43,441 nucleotides of DNA from Chitinispirillaceae bacterium (GTDB taxonomy: Bacteria; Fibrobacterota; Chitinivibrionia; Chitinivibrionales; Chitinispirillaceae), in contig JAFGIW010000095.1 of the NCBI GenBank assembly GCA_016929415.1, forward strand, positions 1 to 43,441. Reading direction: 5' to 3'. Every line of letters starts with the position of its first letter. Within the stretch, counting starts at the first letter, position 1. The position numbers were made by a program, and so were the translations under genes. The notes beneath the pieces are model-generated. The model saw only the letters and a program-made list of their open reading frames with translations. It was not told the origin of the DNA and did no database searches. Below, in pieces: positions 35,526-43,441 of this stretch.

Positions 35526-36302
35526 ATGCGGTTTCGTCCGTGTATTGATATTCATAACGGCAAAGTCAAACAGATCGTCGGCAGCACCCTGAACGATGGC
35601 GCTGATCCGGTCACGAACTTTGAATCTGTGCTGCCCCCCTCCCACTTTGCCGGGATGTATCGAAAAAACAAGCTTTACGGCGGTCATGTCATTATGCTCG
35701 GTAAAGGGAATGACGCTGCTGCCATCGATGCACTGAGAGCTTTTCCGGGAGGACTGCAGGCGGGCGGGGGAATTGCCCCTGAAAATGCGGCAATTTTTCT
35801 CGATGCCGGAGCATCGCATGTCATCGTGACCTCGTATGTTTTCAGGGAGGGCGCCCTGCAGTGGGACCGGCTGGCCGCGATGGGGCGGGCCGTCGGAAGG
35901 GAGCGGCTGGTGCTCGATCTGAGTTGCATAAAGCGTGGCGGCAGCTATATCGTCGTCACCGACCGGTGGCGGAACGAGACCGATGTGACGCTGTCGCGGC
36001 AGCTCTTCGGACAGCTCGGCGACCGTTGCGACGAATTCCTCATTCATGCCGCCCATGTCGAAGGGATGCGCGGTGGAATCGATGCGGAACTGATACAACT
36101 CCTGAGTGATTGCGCGCAGCAACCGATAACCTATGCCGGCGGAGTGCGTTCGATTGACGACCTGGAACTTGTTGCCGCAGCCGGCAGGGAGCGCATCGAC
36201 GTCACCGTCGGCAGTGCGCTCGATCTGTTCGGGGGGGGGCTTGCGTACCGGAAGGTGGTCGAGTGGTTCGGGGAGAGGGGAAGGAAGAAGGCGGAAGGGT
36301 GA
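35526..36302 (+). CDS. hisA: HisA-like isomerase, eukaryotic type (ProFAR isomerase)
   Basis: ATG 35526 (MRFRPCIDIHNGKVKQIVG) follows GAGGAG. Upstream in-frame codons give a non-conserved leader and are not used. The 258-residue TIM-barrel protein has the putative catalytic aspartates D8 and D131 (VLDLSC), plus the GGHVIMLGKGN, GGLQAGGGI, ASHVIVTSYVF and ITYAGGVRSIDDLE segments. These are characteristic of the His6-type enzyme of eukaryotes rather than the ordinary bacterial HisA. The reaction is isomerization of ProFAR to PRFAR in histidine synthesis. No other his genes are nearby. The extreme C-terminus is a purine-rich encoded RGRKKAEG tail. Bacterial occurrence of this variant is known to me but unusual. 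Confidence 0.92.
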   Translation: MRFRPCIDIHNGKVKQIVGSTLNDGADPVTNFESVLPPSHFAGMYRKNKLYGGHVIMLGKGNDAAAIDALRAFPGGLQAGGGIAPENAAIFLDAGASHVIVTSYVFREGALQWDRLAAMGRAVGRERLVLDLSCIKRGGSYIVVTDRWRNETDVTLSRQLFGQLGDRCDEFLIHAAHVEGMRGGIDAELIQLLSDCAQQPITYAGGVRSIDDLELVAAAGRERIDVTVGSALDLFGGGLAYRKVVEWFGERGRKKAEG

Positions 36303-36368
36303 AGGATGAAAGACGAAAATAAATCTTTTTACTATTGTCTGTTGCCTATTGATACAACGAGGGAATAG

Positions 36369-37427
36369 ATGTCCATCAAAGAGAATCGGCCGGATCAATC
36401 GCGCCGCAGCGTAACCGCTGCATTTCGTCAATTCGGCGCGATGGCTGTCGCCCTTATCGTCGTTTTCGGCTGCGGCGGGAAGCACCGGAAACACAAGCGG
36501 ACCTTTTTCCGGATGGACACCGTTACCGATATCACGGTAGTGCTGCCCGAAGGGGATGACCTTAAGCCGATCTGGCGCTCAGTCGATTCGCTGTTGCTCG
36601 ACTGGGAGGAGCGTTTTTCGGTGACCGGTGAAAAGTCGGAAGTGCAGGCGCTCAACCGCCGCACGCAGCAGGCGATGCCGGTGGGCAGGCAGCTCGCCGC
36701 GATTATCGCTTTCGCGCTGCGCTGCGGCGATACGCTCGATGGCGGTTTCGACCTCACCATCCTCCCGGTCAAGGAGGTGTGGGGGTTCGGCGAACAGGCG
36801 TCCGAAAGCATGCCCCTGCCGGTTGATGCGCAGGTCGATTCGGCGCTCGTATGCGTTAATTACAAGAACATCCGGTTGAACGATGCCGACGATTCGGTCT
36901 TCTTTGCGTCCCCCGCGACCCGGATCGATATCGGAGGTATCGCCAAAGGATTCGTGCTGCACGAAGTCGCCCGGGTGCTCGATGCACGCAACATCGCCGA
37001 TTATCTGGTCGTCGCGGGCGGCGATGTCGTGGGCAAAGGCAGACGTCCCGACGGTAAACCGTGGCTGGTCGGCATCCAGCATCCGCGAAGCACGGACAGC
37101 CTCCTTGGAACACTGTCGCTCGACAACGCATCGGTGGTGACCAGCGGCGACTATGAACGGTTCCGTATCGTCGACGGGAAACGCTACCACCATATATTCA
37201 ACAGCCATACCGGACGAAGCTGCCTTGCCAATCAAAGCGTGACCGTTTCGGGAGAGAACCCGGTCGAGGTGGATGTGCTCTCAACCGGGCTGTTCTGCCG
37301 CAGCGCCGGCGAGATTGTCGCGTATATCAATAAACGGCCGGGGTTTCAGTGCCTGGTGGTCGATTCAACGGGGAAGATTTTTAAGAGCAGCGGGTGGAAG
37401 GGGGAAGTGGGTAAGGGAAGAAAGTGA
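36369..37427 (+). CDS. apbE: FAD:protein FMN transferase (ApbE-type lipoprotein)
   Basis: ApbE attaches FMN covalently to threonine/serine residues of exported or membrane flavoproteins such as NqrB/NqrC and RnfG. The 352-residue protein has a lipoprotein-like signal (hydrophobic GAMAVALIVVFGC, C35), then FRMDTVTDITV, DGGFDLTILPV, RIDIGGIAKGFVLHEVARVL and the AGGDVVGKG core. The family HHI-x(5)-TG motif occurs as YHHIFNSHTG. Start ATG 36369 is preceded by GAGGGA. It lies 66 nt after hisA. Which flavoprotein it serves is not encoded in this window. The lysine/glycine-rich end (GEVGKGRK) follows a purine-rich stretch. Confidence 0.93.
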   Translation: MSIKENRPDQSRRSVTAAFRQFGAMAVALIVVFGCGGKHRKHKRTFFRMDTVTDITVVLPEGDDLKPIWRSVDSLLLDWEERFSVTGEKSEVQALNRRTQQAMPVGRQLAAIIAFALRCGDTLDGGFDLTILPVKEVWGFGEQASESMPLPVDAQVDSALVCVNYKNIRLNDADDSVFFASPATRIDIGGIAKGFVLHEVARVLDARNIADYLVVAGGDVVGKGRRPDGKPWLVGIQHPRSTDSLLGTLSLDNASVVTSGDYERFRIVDGKRYHHIFNSHTGRSCLANQSVTVSGENPVEVDVLSTGLFCRSAGEIVAYINKRPGFQCLVVDSTGKIFKSSGWKGEVGKGRK

Positions 37428-37589
37428 GGAAGGTGCTCAACTAATGATACAATCATCGCCATAGCATACAGACATCCTCATTACCCCCGCCCGCACAGCC
37501 AGGCGACACATTCGTCAACGGTCCCGGTTGCATGAGACCGCTGCAGATAAAAGAGATGACCTGTGACCGTCGAGGGCAATGCCGGACGA

Positions 37590-39158
37590 TCACCGTCCGC
37601 CCGGCAGGTACACGATCCTGCTGTCCGTAAAATCCGGACATTTCACCCTGACAAGCAGCACCATGGCGGCAGTTGACATGTCGATGGAGCGCCGGTACGG
37701 CGCCTCTTCCGTGAATGACGCCGCCAGTCTTCCGTCCACGGTCAGAACTTCGGTCGTCACCGTACCGCTCAGCGGGACGTCGATCAGGAGGATTCCGTCG
37801 TTGCGAGCTTTAACCGAGATACTTGCTGGCCAAGTGGACGGTGTTTTCCGGTCCCGGATAGTAACCGAATTCGGCACGGCGACCGAGTCGAGCGTACCTG
37901 TCGGCGCTCCCGCGGTATTGAATGCCGTAAGCTTTATACTCACCGCATTGGCCGGTACACCAAGTTTCTTGTTGATGCGCAGGGAGTCGGTGGGCAATAC
38001 CGCCGTGCTGTCGACAGTCGCGATTACGGCGCCCCCGGCAGCGCAGAACTGCGTTTTCACCTTGCCGGGGAAGAAGACGCCAAATGTTCCGGTGAGCGTT
38101 ACCGTATCGGCAGTCTGCTGCGCCGCGAATCTTTTCGTAATAAGCCCCGCACTGTTGACCGCGAGCACCGGCCCGAGCGAGCGGGCGGCGTACCAGTTCT
38201 CGACGAACTTTGTCGAATCGCCGGCTGATAGGGAAACGAGTGGACCGAGAACCTCGACCTCCAGCATATCGTAATTTGAATAGGTATAGACTTGCACCGA
38301 AGCCCCGCTGTCGGGATAAGTCTTCCCTTCCTGGTAAGTGAAGGTCTTTACGTATGCATATCCGCTCTGCCGGTCGTTGAAGCAGATCCAGCCTGCCCTG
38401 CAGTCGGCACCGATTTTGCCTACCTCCTTGAGGTACTGGACTCCCATGATGTTGCCCTCGGCGGCATTCGGTTTCCACTGGGTGTCGTCGGTGCCTTCAT
38501 TCATGTATTGTACATACCCTTTTCCGCCGCCCAGTGTACTTGACGGGTTGCGCTGAAAGTAGACCCAGCAGTTCGAGTCGCTGGCGCAGGCGGTCTGAGT
38601 GATGTCCCAGATCCCGTGGGTTAACGTTTGAGTGCCTTTGTTGAGCATGGTCATTTCGACTCTTACCCGCGTCGAAGCTTTATAAAGGGTGATCTGCCGT
38701 TTGAACAGCAGTCCTTGGTGTTTCTCGTATATGTCCTTGCTGCTGTTTTCGACCTGACTTTCGAGCATGAGCACCACCGAATCACTATTGTTCACCACCT
38801 CGGTGCATGTGTAAGGATTAAAATCCAGATTGGGGGGTGAGGGCCAGCCGAAGTCGGATTGCGGTGAAGGAAGCATCCTGAAGCCGCCGACCATATCATT
38901 GCCGTTAAAGGGCATCTGTTGCGCATCATAGATGTAGAGTGACGCATTGGTTCCCAGGTTGTACTGCATGACCCGGCCGCCGAGTTTCGGGACGACGGCA
39001 AGGGTGACAATGTCGTTTTTTGCGGCATAGACCATGTCCCATTCGGCGCTCCAGCCGTTGTAGCCTGTTTTCTTCTCGAATGTGACATTGTACGTTTGAG
39101 CCCAAAGCGCTCCGAAGAGAAACAGGCATGGGAATGAAAGTTTTACTGTTGTTCGCAT
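37590..39158 (-). CDS. secreted DUF4380-like protein with C-terminal sorting-like domain
   Basis: The 522-residue product has a signal peptide (about residues 1-20, ending LFGALWA). Residues 30-280 include TLAVVPKLGGRVMQYNLG and DMVGGFRMLPSPQSDFGWPSPP, typical of the DUF4380/aldose-epimerase-like superfamily of carbohydrate-binding beta-sandwiches. The C-terminal 80 residues (ISVKARNDGILLIDVPLSG, then VLTVDGRLAAS and SIDMSTAAMVLLVRV) resemble the sorting domain also seen in the propeller protein. It probably acts on or binds sugars outside the cell, but no catalytic residues are assigned. It sits 27 nt downstream of kdsA on the same strand with GGGGAG as ribosome site. The stop codon lies within a short GGACG/CGTCC hairpin. 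Confidence 0.85.
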   Translation of the reverse strand: MRTTVKLSFPCLFLFGALWAQTYNVTFEKKTGYNGWSAEWDMVYAAKNDIVTLAVVPKLGGRVMQYNLGTNASLYIYDAQQMPFNGNDMVGGFRMLPSPQSDFGWPSPPNLDFNPYTCTEVVNNSDSVVLMLESQVENSSKDIYEKHQGLLFKRQITLYKASTRVRVEMTMLNKGTQTLTHGIWDITQTACASDSNCWVYFQRNPSSTLGGGKGYVQYMNEGTDDTQWKPNAAEGNIMGVQYLKEVGKIGADCRAGWICFNDRQSGYAYVKTFTYQEGKTYPDSGASVQVYTYSNYDMLEVEVLGPLVSLSAGDSTKFVENWYAARSLGPVLAVNSAGLITKRFAAQQTADTVTLTGTFGVFFPGKVKTQFCAAGGAVIATVDSTAVLPTDSLRINKKLGVPANAVSIKLTAFNTAGAPTGTLDSVAVPNSVTIRDRKTPSTWPASISVKARNDGILLIDVPLSGTVTTEVLTVDGRLAASFTEEAPYRRSIDMSTAAMVLLVRVKCPDFTDSRIVYLPGGR

Positions 39159-39185
39159 GGTAACTCCCCTGGATCAGTGTTGGTT

Positions 39186-40055
39186 TTAATGGAATATGGT
39201 AAATGTCGCTGCTTTCAAACTACTCTTGTGCAGAAACCTCCACAATGCCAGCAGCTGAGGCACCATCCTTTCAAAATCTTCAAACCGAAGACTGTTCGGG
39301 CCGTCGCAGAGCGCATGACCGGGATCGGGATGCACCTCGAAAAAGAGGCCGTCAACTCCCATTGTCAACGCGGCTTTTGCGAGCGGAAGCGCGCTGTCGC
39401 GATCCCCCGATGAGCAGCCTTTCCCGCCGCCGGGATACTGTACGCTGTGGGTGGCGTCGAAAATGACTGGTTTGCCGAAAGATTGAAGTGTAGCAAAACC
39501 GGCAAAGTCGACGACTAGGCGGTTGTACCCGAAAAAGGTCCCCCGCTCAGTGATCCAGCAGTTTTTTCCCGCCTTTTCAATCGGATGCATCATCTCTGCC
39601 GGTGAAAGGAACTGACCCTTTTTAATATTGACGATTTTTCCGGTGCGGCCCGCCGCCAGAAGAAGATCGGTCTGCCGGCAGAGCAGTGCCGGGATTTGAA
39701 TAATGTCGACGACCGAGGCCGCTTCGGCTGCTTGAGCGGATTCGTGGATATCGGTGAGAAGCGGCAGGCCGGTCTCTTTTTGAACCTGATCGAGGATACG
39801 AAGTCCCTCCTGCGGGCCCGGACCGCGATAGGCATCACGGGAGGTTCGGTTCGCCTTATCGTATGATGCCTTGAAAATGATATCGATCCGGTTTCCCTCG
39901 GCGAGAGCAGCGAGTTTTTCACCGATCCTCAGACAAAGATCAAGCGATTCGATGACACAAGGCCCTGCGATTATAAACAATTTGTCGGGAAATCGCGGTT
40001 TCCAACAGTCGGTTTTAGAATTTTCGACCCGGCTTCTTTTCGCGCCTTTCATCAT
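39186..40055 (-). CDS. kdsA: 3-deoxy-D-manno-octulosonate 8-phosphate synthase, metal-dependent type
   Basis: KdsA condenses PEP and arabinose 5-phosphate to KDO-8-phosphate for lipopolysaccharide. The 289-residue protein has IIAGPCVIES with C33, a metal ligand that distinguishes the metal-dependent class from the E. coli enzyme (Asn there). The other ligands are H203 in FDATHSVQ, E240 in FFEVHP and D251 in CDGPN. FKASYDKANRTS and GFGxG-like GPGPQEGL segments support the fold. The start ATG 40055 has only a weak ribosome site. It is transcribed divergently from gapA; the DUF4380 gene follows after 27 nt. Confidence 0.96.
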   Translation of the reverse strand: MMKGAKRSRVENSKTDCWKPRFPDKLFIIAGPCVIESLDLCLRIGEKLAALAEGNRIDIIFKASYDKANRTSRDAYRGPGPQEGLRILDQVQKETGLPLLTDIHESAQAAEAASVVDIIQIPALLCRQTDLLLAAGRTGKIVNIKKGQFLSPAEMMHPIEKAGKNCWITERGTFFGYNRLVVDFAGFATLQSFGKPVIFDATHSVQYPGGGKGCSSGDRDSALPLAKAALTMGVDGLFFEVHPDPGHALCDGPNSLRFEDFERMVPQLLALWRFLHKSSLKAATFTIFH

Positions 40056-40104
40056 TAGGTTGACTCTCGTTTTTCGATGAACGTATATTTATCGGCTAAT
40101 TAAT

Positions 40105-41183
<1,079 letters not shown>

Positions 41184-41217
41184 TGACCGTTTTGTTCATA
41201 TGGAGATGTTGATTATA

Positions 41218-41247
41218 AAAAGAGGCCCCCGGCGAGTGGGCCTTTTC
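41218..41247 (+). terminator. intrinsic terminator after gapA
   Basis: AGGCCC and GGGCCT (41223-41228 with 41238-41243), extended by A-T pairs on either side, are followed by TTTT. This could separate gapA from pgk or attenuate read-through. Confidence 0.7.
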
Positions 41248-41301
41248 ATTTATGGGTATATTAATTCTGTAATTTTACAGCATATTTAGCGAGGAGGAGA
41301 T

Positions 41302-42570
41302 ATGGCTATTACAAAAAAGACGGTTCGTGATATACCACTGAAAGACGAACGGGTCATCATGCGGGTCGATTTTAATGTGCCGATGAAGGAGGGTGCCATT
41401 CAGGACGACACCAGGATCGTCGCCTCATTGCCGACGATCAACTACATACTCGAGCAGGGTGCCAGAAGTCTGGTACTTATGTCGCATCTTGGTGATCCGA
41501 AGAAAGATATTAAAAAGGCAAAGGAGAAGGCGGAAAAAGACGGCAAGCCTTTTGACGAAAAGAAGTTCAGCGACGGGAAGCATCGTATGGCGCCGCTTGC
41601 CGTCCATCTCGCCAGGCTCCTCGGTAAAGAGGTCGCGTTTGCCCCCGATTGTCTGAGTGAAAACACCGCGAAGATGGTTGCCCGACTTCCGCAGGGCGGA
41701 GTGCTTCTCCTTGAAAACACCCGTTTCCACAACGGGGAAATGTCGAAGGATCAGGCCGAGCGCGAGGCGATGGCGAAAGTGCTGGCAAGCTACGGGGATG
41801 TGTATGTCAACGATGCCTTCGGATCGGCACACCGGGCCCATGTATCGACCCAGGCCGTTGCCCAGTTCCTGCCTGCGGTCGCCGGGTTTCTCATGGAAAA
41901 GGAGCTCGAGTTTCTCGAGGATAAAATCGTCAAGAATCCGCAGAAACCGTTTGTGGCCGTTATCGGCGGCGCGAAAGTGTCGTCGAAGATCGGCGTGCTT
42001 GAAAGCCTTCTCTCCAAAGTGGATGCGCTGATTATCGGCGGCGGCATGACCTATACATTTTTAAAGGCAAAAGGTGTTGGTGTGGGCAAGTCGCTCGTCG
42101 AAGATGATATGGTCGAGACTGCCGCTTCGGTCATGAAAAAAGCCGATGCGACCGGAGTCAAATTCTATCTGCCCATCGACCACGTGGTAACGCAGGAGTT
42201 CTCCGTCGATGCCCCTTCGAAGGCAACTGCCGGAGAAGTGATTGATGACGGCTGGCTTGGAATGGATATCGGTCCGAAGAGTATCGCCCTTTTCAAAGAG
42301 AAGCTTGCCGGAGCCAAAACCGTCTTCTGGAACGGTCCGATGGGGGTCTTCGAGTTCCCGAACTTCGCCGCTGGCACGACAACGATGGCTGAGACTCTTG
42401 CCGGACTCACCGGAGCGATCACGGTCATCGGCGGCGGGGATTCGGTGTCCGCCGTGAAAAAGGCGAAACTCGACAACAAAATGTCCCACATCTCCACCGG
42501 CGGCGGCGCGTCGCTCGAGCTGGTGGAGGGGAAGGAGTTACCGGGAGTCAAGGCGTTGATGGACCGGTAG
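41302..42570 (+). CDS. pgk: phosphoglycerate kinase with a lysine-rich insertion
   Basis: The enzyme makes ATP from 1,3-bisphosphoglycerate. The 422-residue sequence carries RVDFNVP (residues 21-27), ENTRFHNGE, the hinge/nucleotide-binding GGAKVSSKIGVLE and the C-terminal GGGDSVSAVKKA and STGGGASLELVEGKELPG motifs. It is about 25 residues longer than common bacterial PGKs. The excess is at residues 66-94 (PKKDIKKAKEKAEKDGKPFD and beyond), between SHLG and the MAPLAVHLARLL helix. The region is exposed in known structures, and activity should be retained. GAGGAGGAG provides a very strong ribosome site. Confidence 0.97.
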   Translation: MAITKKTVRDIPLKDERVIMRVDFNVPMKEGAIQDDTRIVASLPTINYILEQGARSLVLMSHLGDPKKDIKKAKEKAEKDGKPFDEKKFSDGKHRMAPLAVHLARLLGKEVAFAPDCLSENTAKMVARLPQGGVLLLENTRFHNGEMSKDQAEREAMAKVLASYGDVYVNDAFGSAHRAHVSTQAVAQFLPAVAGFLMEKELEFLEDKIVKNPQKPFVAVIGGAKVSSKIGVLESLLSKVDALIIGGGMTYTFLKAKGVGVGKSLVEDDMVETAASVMKKADATGVKFYLPIDHVVTQEFSVDAPSKATAGEVIDDGWLGMDIGPKSIALFKEKLAGAKTVFWNGPMGVFEFPNFAAGTTTMAETLAGLTGAITVIGGGDSVSAVKKAKLDNKMSHISTGGGASLELVEGKELPGVKALMDR

Positions 42571-42595
42571 CGGTGGCGGTCATGGGGATGAGTAT

Positions 42596-42638
42596 CCGCT
42601 TCTGCGGGAGAGGCCCGATGCCCTTCACGCAGAAGCGG
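42596..42638 (+). terminator. long-loop hairpin after pgk
   Basis: CCGCTTCTGCG and CGCAGAAGCGG pair perfectly over 11 bp around a 21-nt loop. GGGGGTTTTC follows, with only four T, so termination would be weak. It may also be a tpiA leader structure or an RNA-stability element between pgk and tpiA. Confidence 0.35.
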
Positions 42639-42776
42639 GCGGGGGTTTTCAAGAGGCGATGCCCCCTTGAAAGCGTTCATTGCAGATTCGGGGAAGCGGC
42701 CCCCTGTTCAGGTTGAAAAACCGCTGTCCCCCATACTATTTTTTAAAGTTTTAAAGCGACAATAAGAGGAGAAATC

Positions 42777-43441
42777 ATGGATCGAAAGAAGTTCATTGCT
42801 GGCAACTGGAAAATGAATACCACGATTGACGATGCATGCCGGCTGGCTGAAGAGACCGTTAACGCCATGGTCGGGGTGACTGATGTGGATATCGCGATCT
42901 GCCCTCCCTACACCAATCTTTCGGAAGTTTCAAAAGTCATTAAAGGATCGGCGGTGAAACTGGGCGCTCAGGACGTTCACTGGGAGGTTTCAGGTGCGTA
43001 TACCGGCAAAGTCAGTTGTTCGATGCTGAAAAGTGTCGGGGTAACCTATGTGATCATCGGACACTCGGAACAGCGGCAGTATTTCCATGAAACCGATGAA
43101 ACGGTAAATAAAAAGATAAGAGCGGCACTTGCCGCAGGGCTTCTGCCGATCATCTGTGTCGGCGAAATGCTTGATGAGCGTAAGAGCGGCAAGATGGATG
43201 CCGTAATCGAACGGCAGACCGGGGGCGCTTTTACGGGACTCTCACGGGAAGATGCTTTAAAATGCACCATCGCCTATGAGCCGGTCTGGGCGATAGGAAC
43301 CGGGGAAACGGCGACGCCGAAACAGGCAAACGACGCCCATATTTTCATCAGAAAAATTTGTGCGGGGCTGTACGGAGACCAGGCGGCGAATGAAATCCGC
43401 ATCCAGTACGGCGGCAGCATGAAACCCGAAAACGCAAAGGA
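42777..43441 (+). CDS. tpiA: triose-phosphate isomerase, 3' end outside window
   Basis: The enzyme interconverts dihydroxyacetone phosphate and glyceraldehyde 3-phosphate. 221 codons are visible from ATG 42777, preceded by AGAGGAG. The catalytic residues are N10 and K12 in AGNWKMN, H96 in IGHSEQR, and E168 in AYEPVWAIGTG, with the YGGSMKPENA phosphate loop at the edge. About 30 residues are missing at the C-terminus compared with the usual 250. It lies 206 nt downstream of pgk, completing a gap-pgk-tpi group. Confidence 0.97.
   Translation, partial: MDRKKFIAGNWKMNTTIDDACRLAEETVNAMVGVTDVDIAICPPYTNLSEVSKVIKGSAVKLGAQDVHWEVSGAYTGKVSCSMLKSVGVTYVIIGHSEQRQYFHETDETVNKKIRAALAAGLLPIICVGEMLDERKSGKMDAVIERQTGGAFTGLSREDALKCTIAYEPVWAIGTGETATPKQANDAHIFIRKICAGLYGDQAANEIRIQYGGSMKPENAK

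Noticed and set aside
35403..36494. 363-codon open frame antisense to the HisA-like gene
   Set aside because: It overlaps two well-supported genes, and its Pro/Arg/His-rich content is typical of antisense reading.

Overview
The window is chromosomal DNA from a Gram-negative bacterium. A KDO-8-phosphate synthase gene (kdsA) points to lipopolysaccharide. Two secreted proteins end in segments resembling Bacteroidetes/Fibrobacteres-type C-terminal sorting domains. Together with zinc-type S14, S4 and L36 proteins and roughly even base composition, this suggests the FCB group, perhaps a Fibrobacterota/Chitinispirillia-like organism. The placement is inference from memory of families, not a database result.

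Positions 1-22881 (plus strand) are the fused rpoBC, str, S10, spc and alpha ribosomal superoperon: 3' rpoB, rpoC, rpsL, rpsG, fusA, rpsJ, rplC, rplD, rplW, rplB, rpsS, rplV, rpsC, rplP, rpmC, rpsQ, rplN, rplX, rplE, rpsN, rpsH, rplF, rplR, rpsE, rpmD, rplO, secY, infA, rpmJ, rpsM, rpsK, rpsD, rpoA, rplQ. There is no tuf after fusA and no adk or map after secY. Genes are tightly packed, with several 4-8 nt overlaps. A class II fructose-bisphosphate aldolase gene follows and ends at a strong intrinsic terminator near 23952-23977.

Positions 23980-29467 are accessory. They hold a decayed fragment of a diheme cytochrome c peroxidase-like gene, a 264-bp MITE-like element with about 20-bp inverted ends and an 8-bp direct repeat, and an AT-rich stretch. 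Next come two adjacent secreted-protein genes, one with a caspase-fold-like His-Gly/Cys pattern and one with a PepSY-like segment, and a long secreted YCF48/BNR beta-propeller.

Positions 29621-35335 are mainly minus strand: a small membrane protein, a MoxR AAA+ ATPase with its CoxE-like VWA partner, an AT-rich two-gene unit (DUF5752-like protein plus TreT-like GT4 glycosyltransferase), and a YwqK/MORN-type lipoprotein.

Positions 35526-43441 return to housekeeping functions: a eukaryotic-type HisA, an ApbE flavin transferase, kdsA with a DUF4380 secreted protein on the minus strand, then gapA, pgk and the start of tpiA on the plus strand. With fba, four lower-glycolysis enzymes are encoded in the window, in two groups separated by about 16 kb of accessory genes. 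The best candidates for undescribed biology are the secreted caspase-like/PepSY-like pair (25365-27123) and the adjacent MITE-like element.
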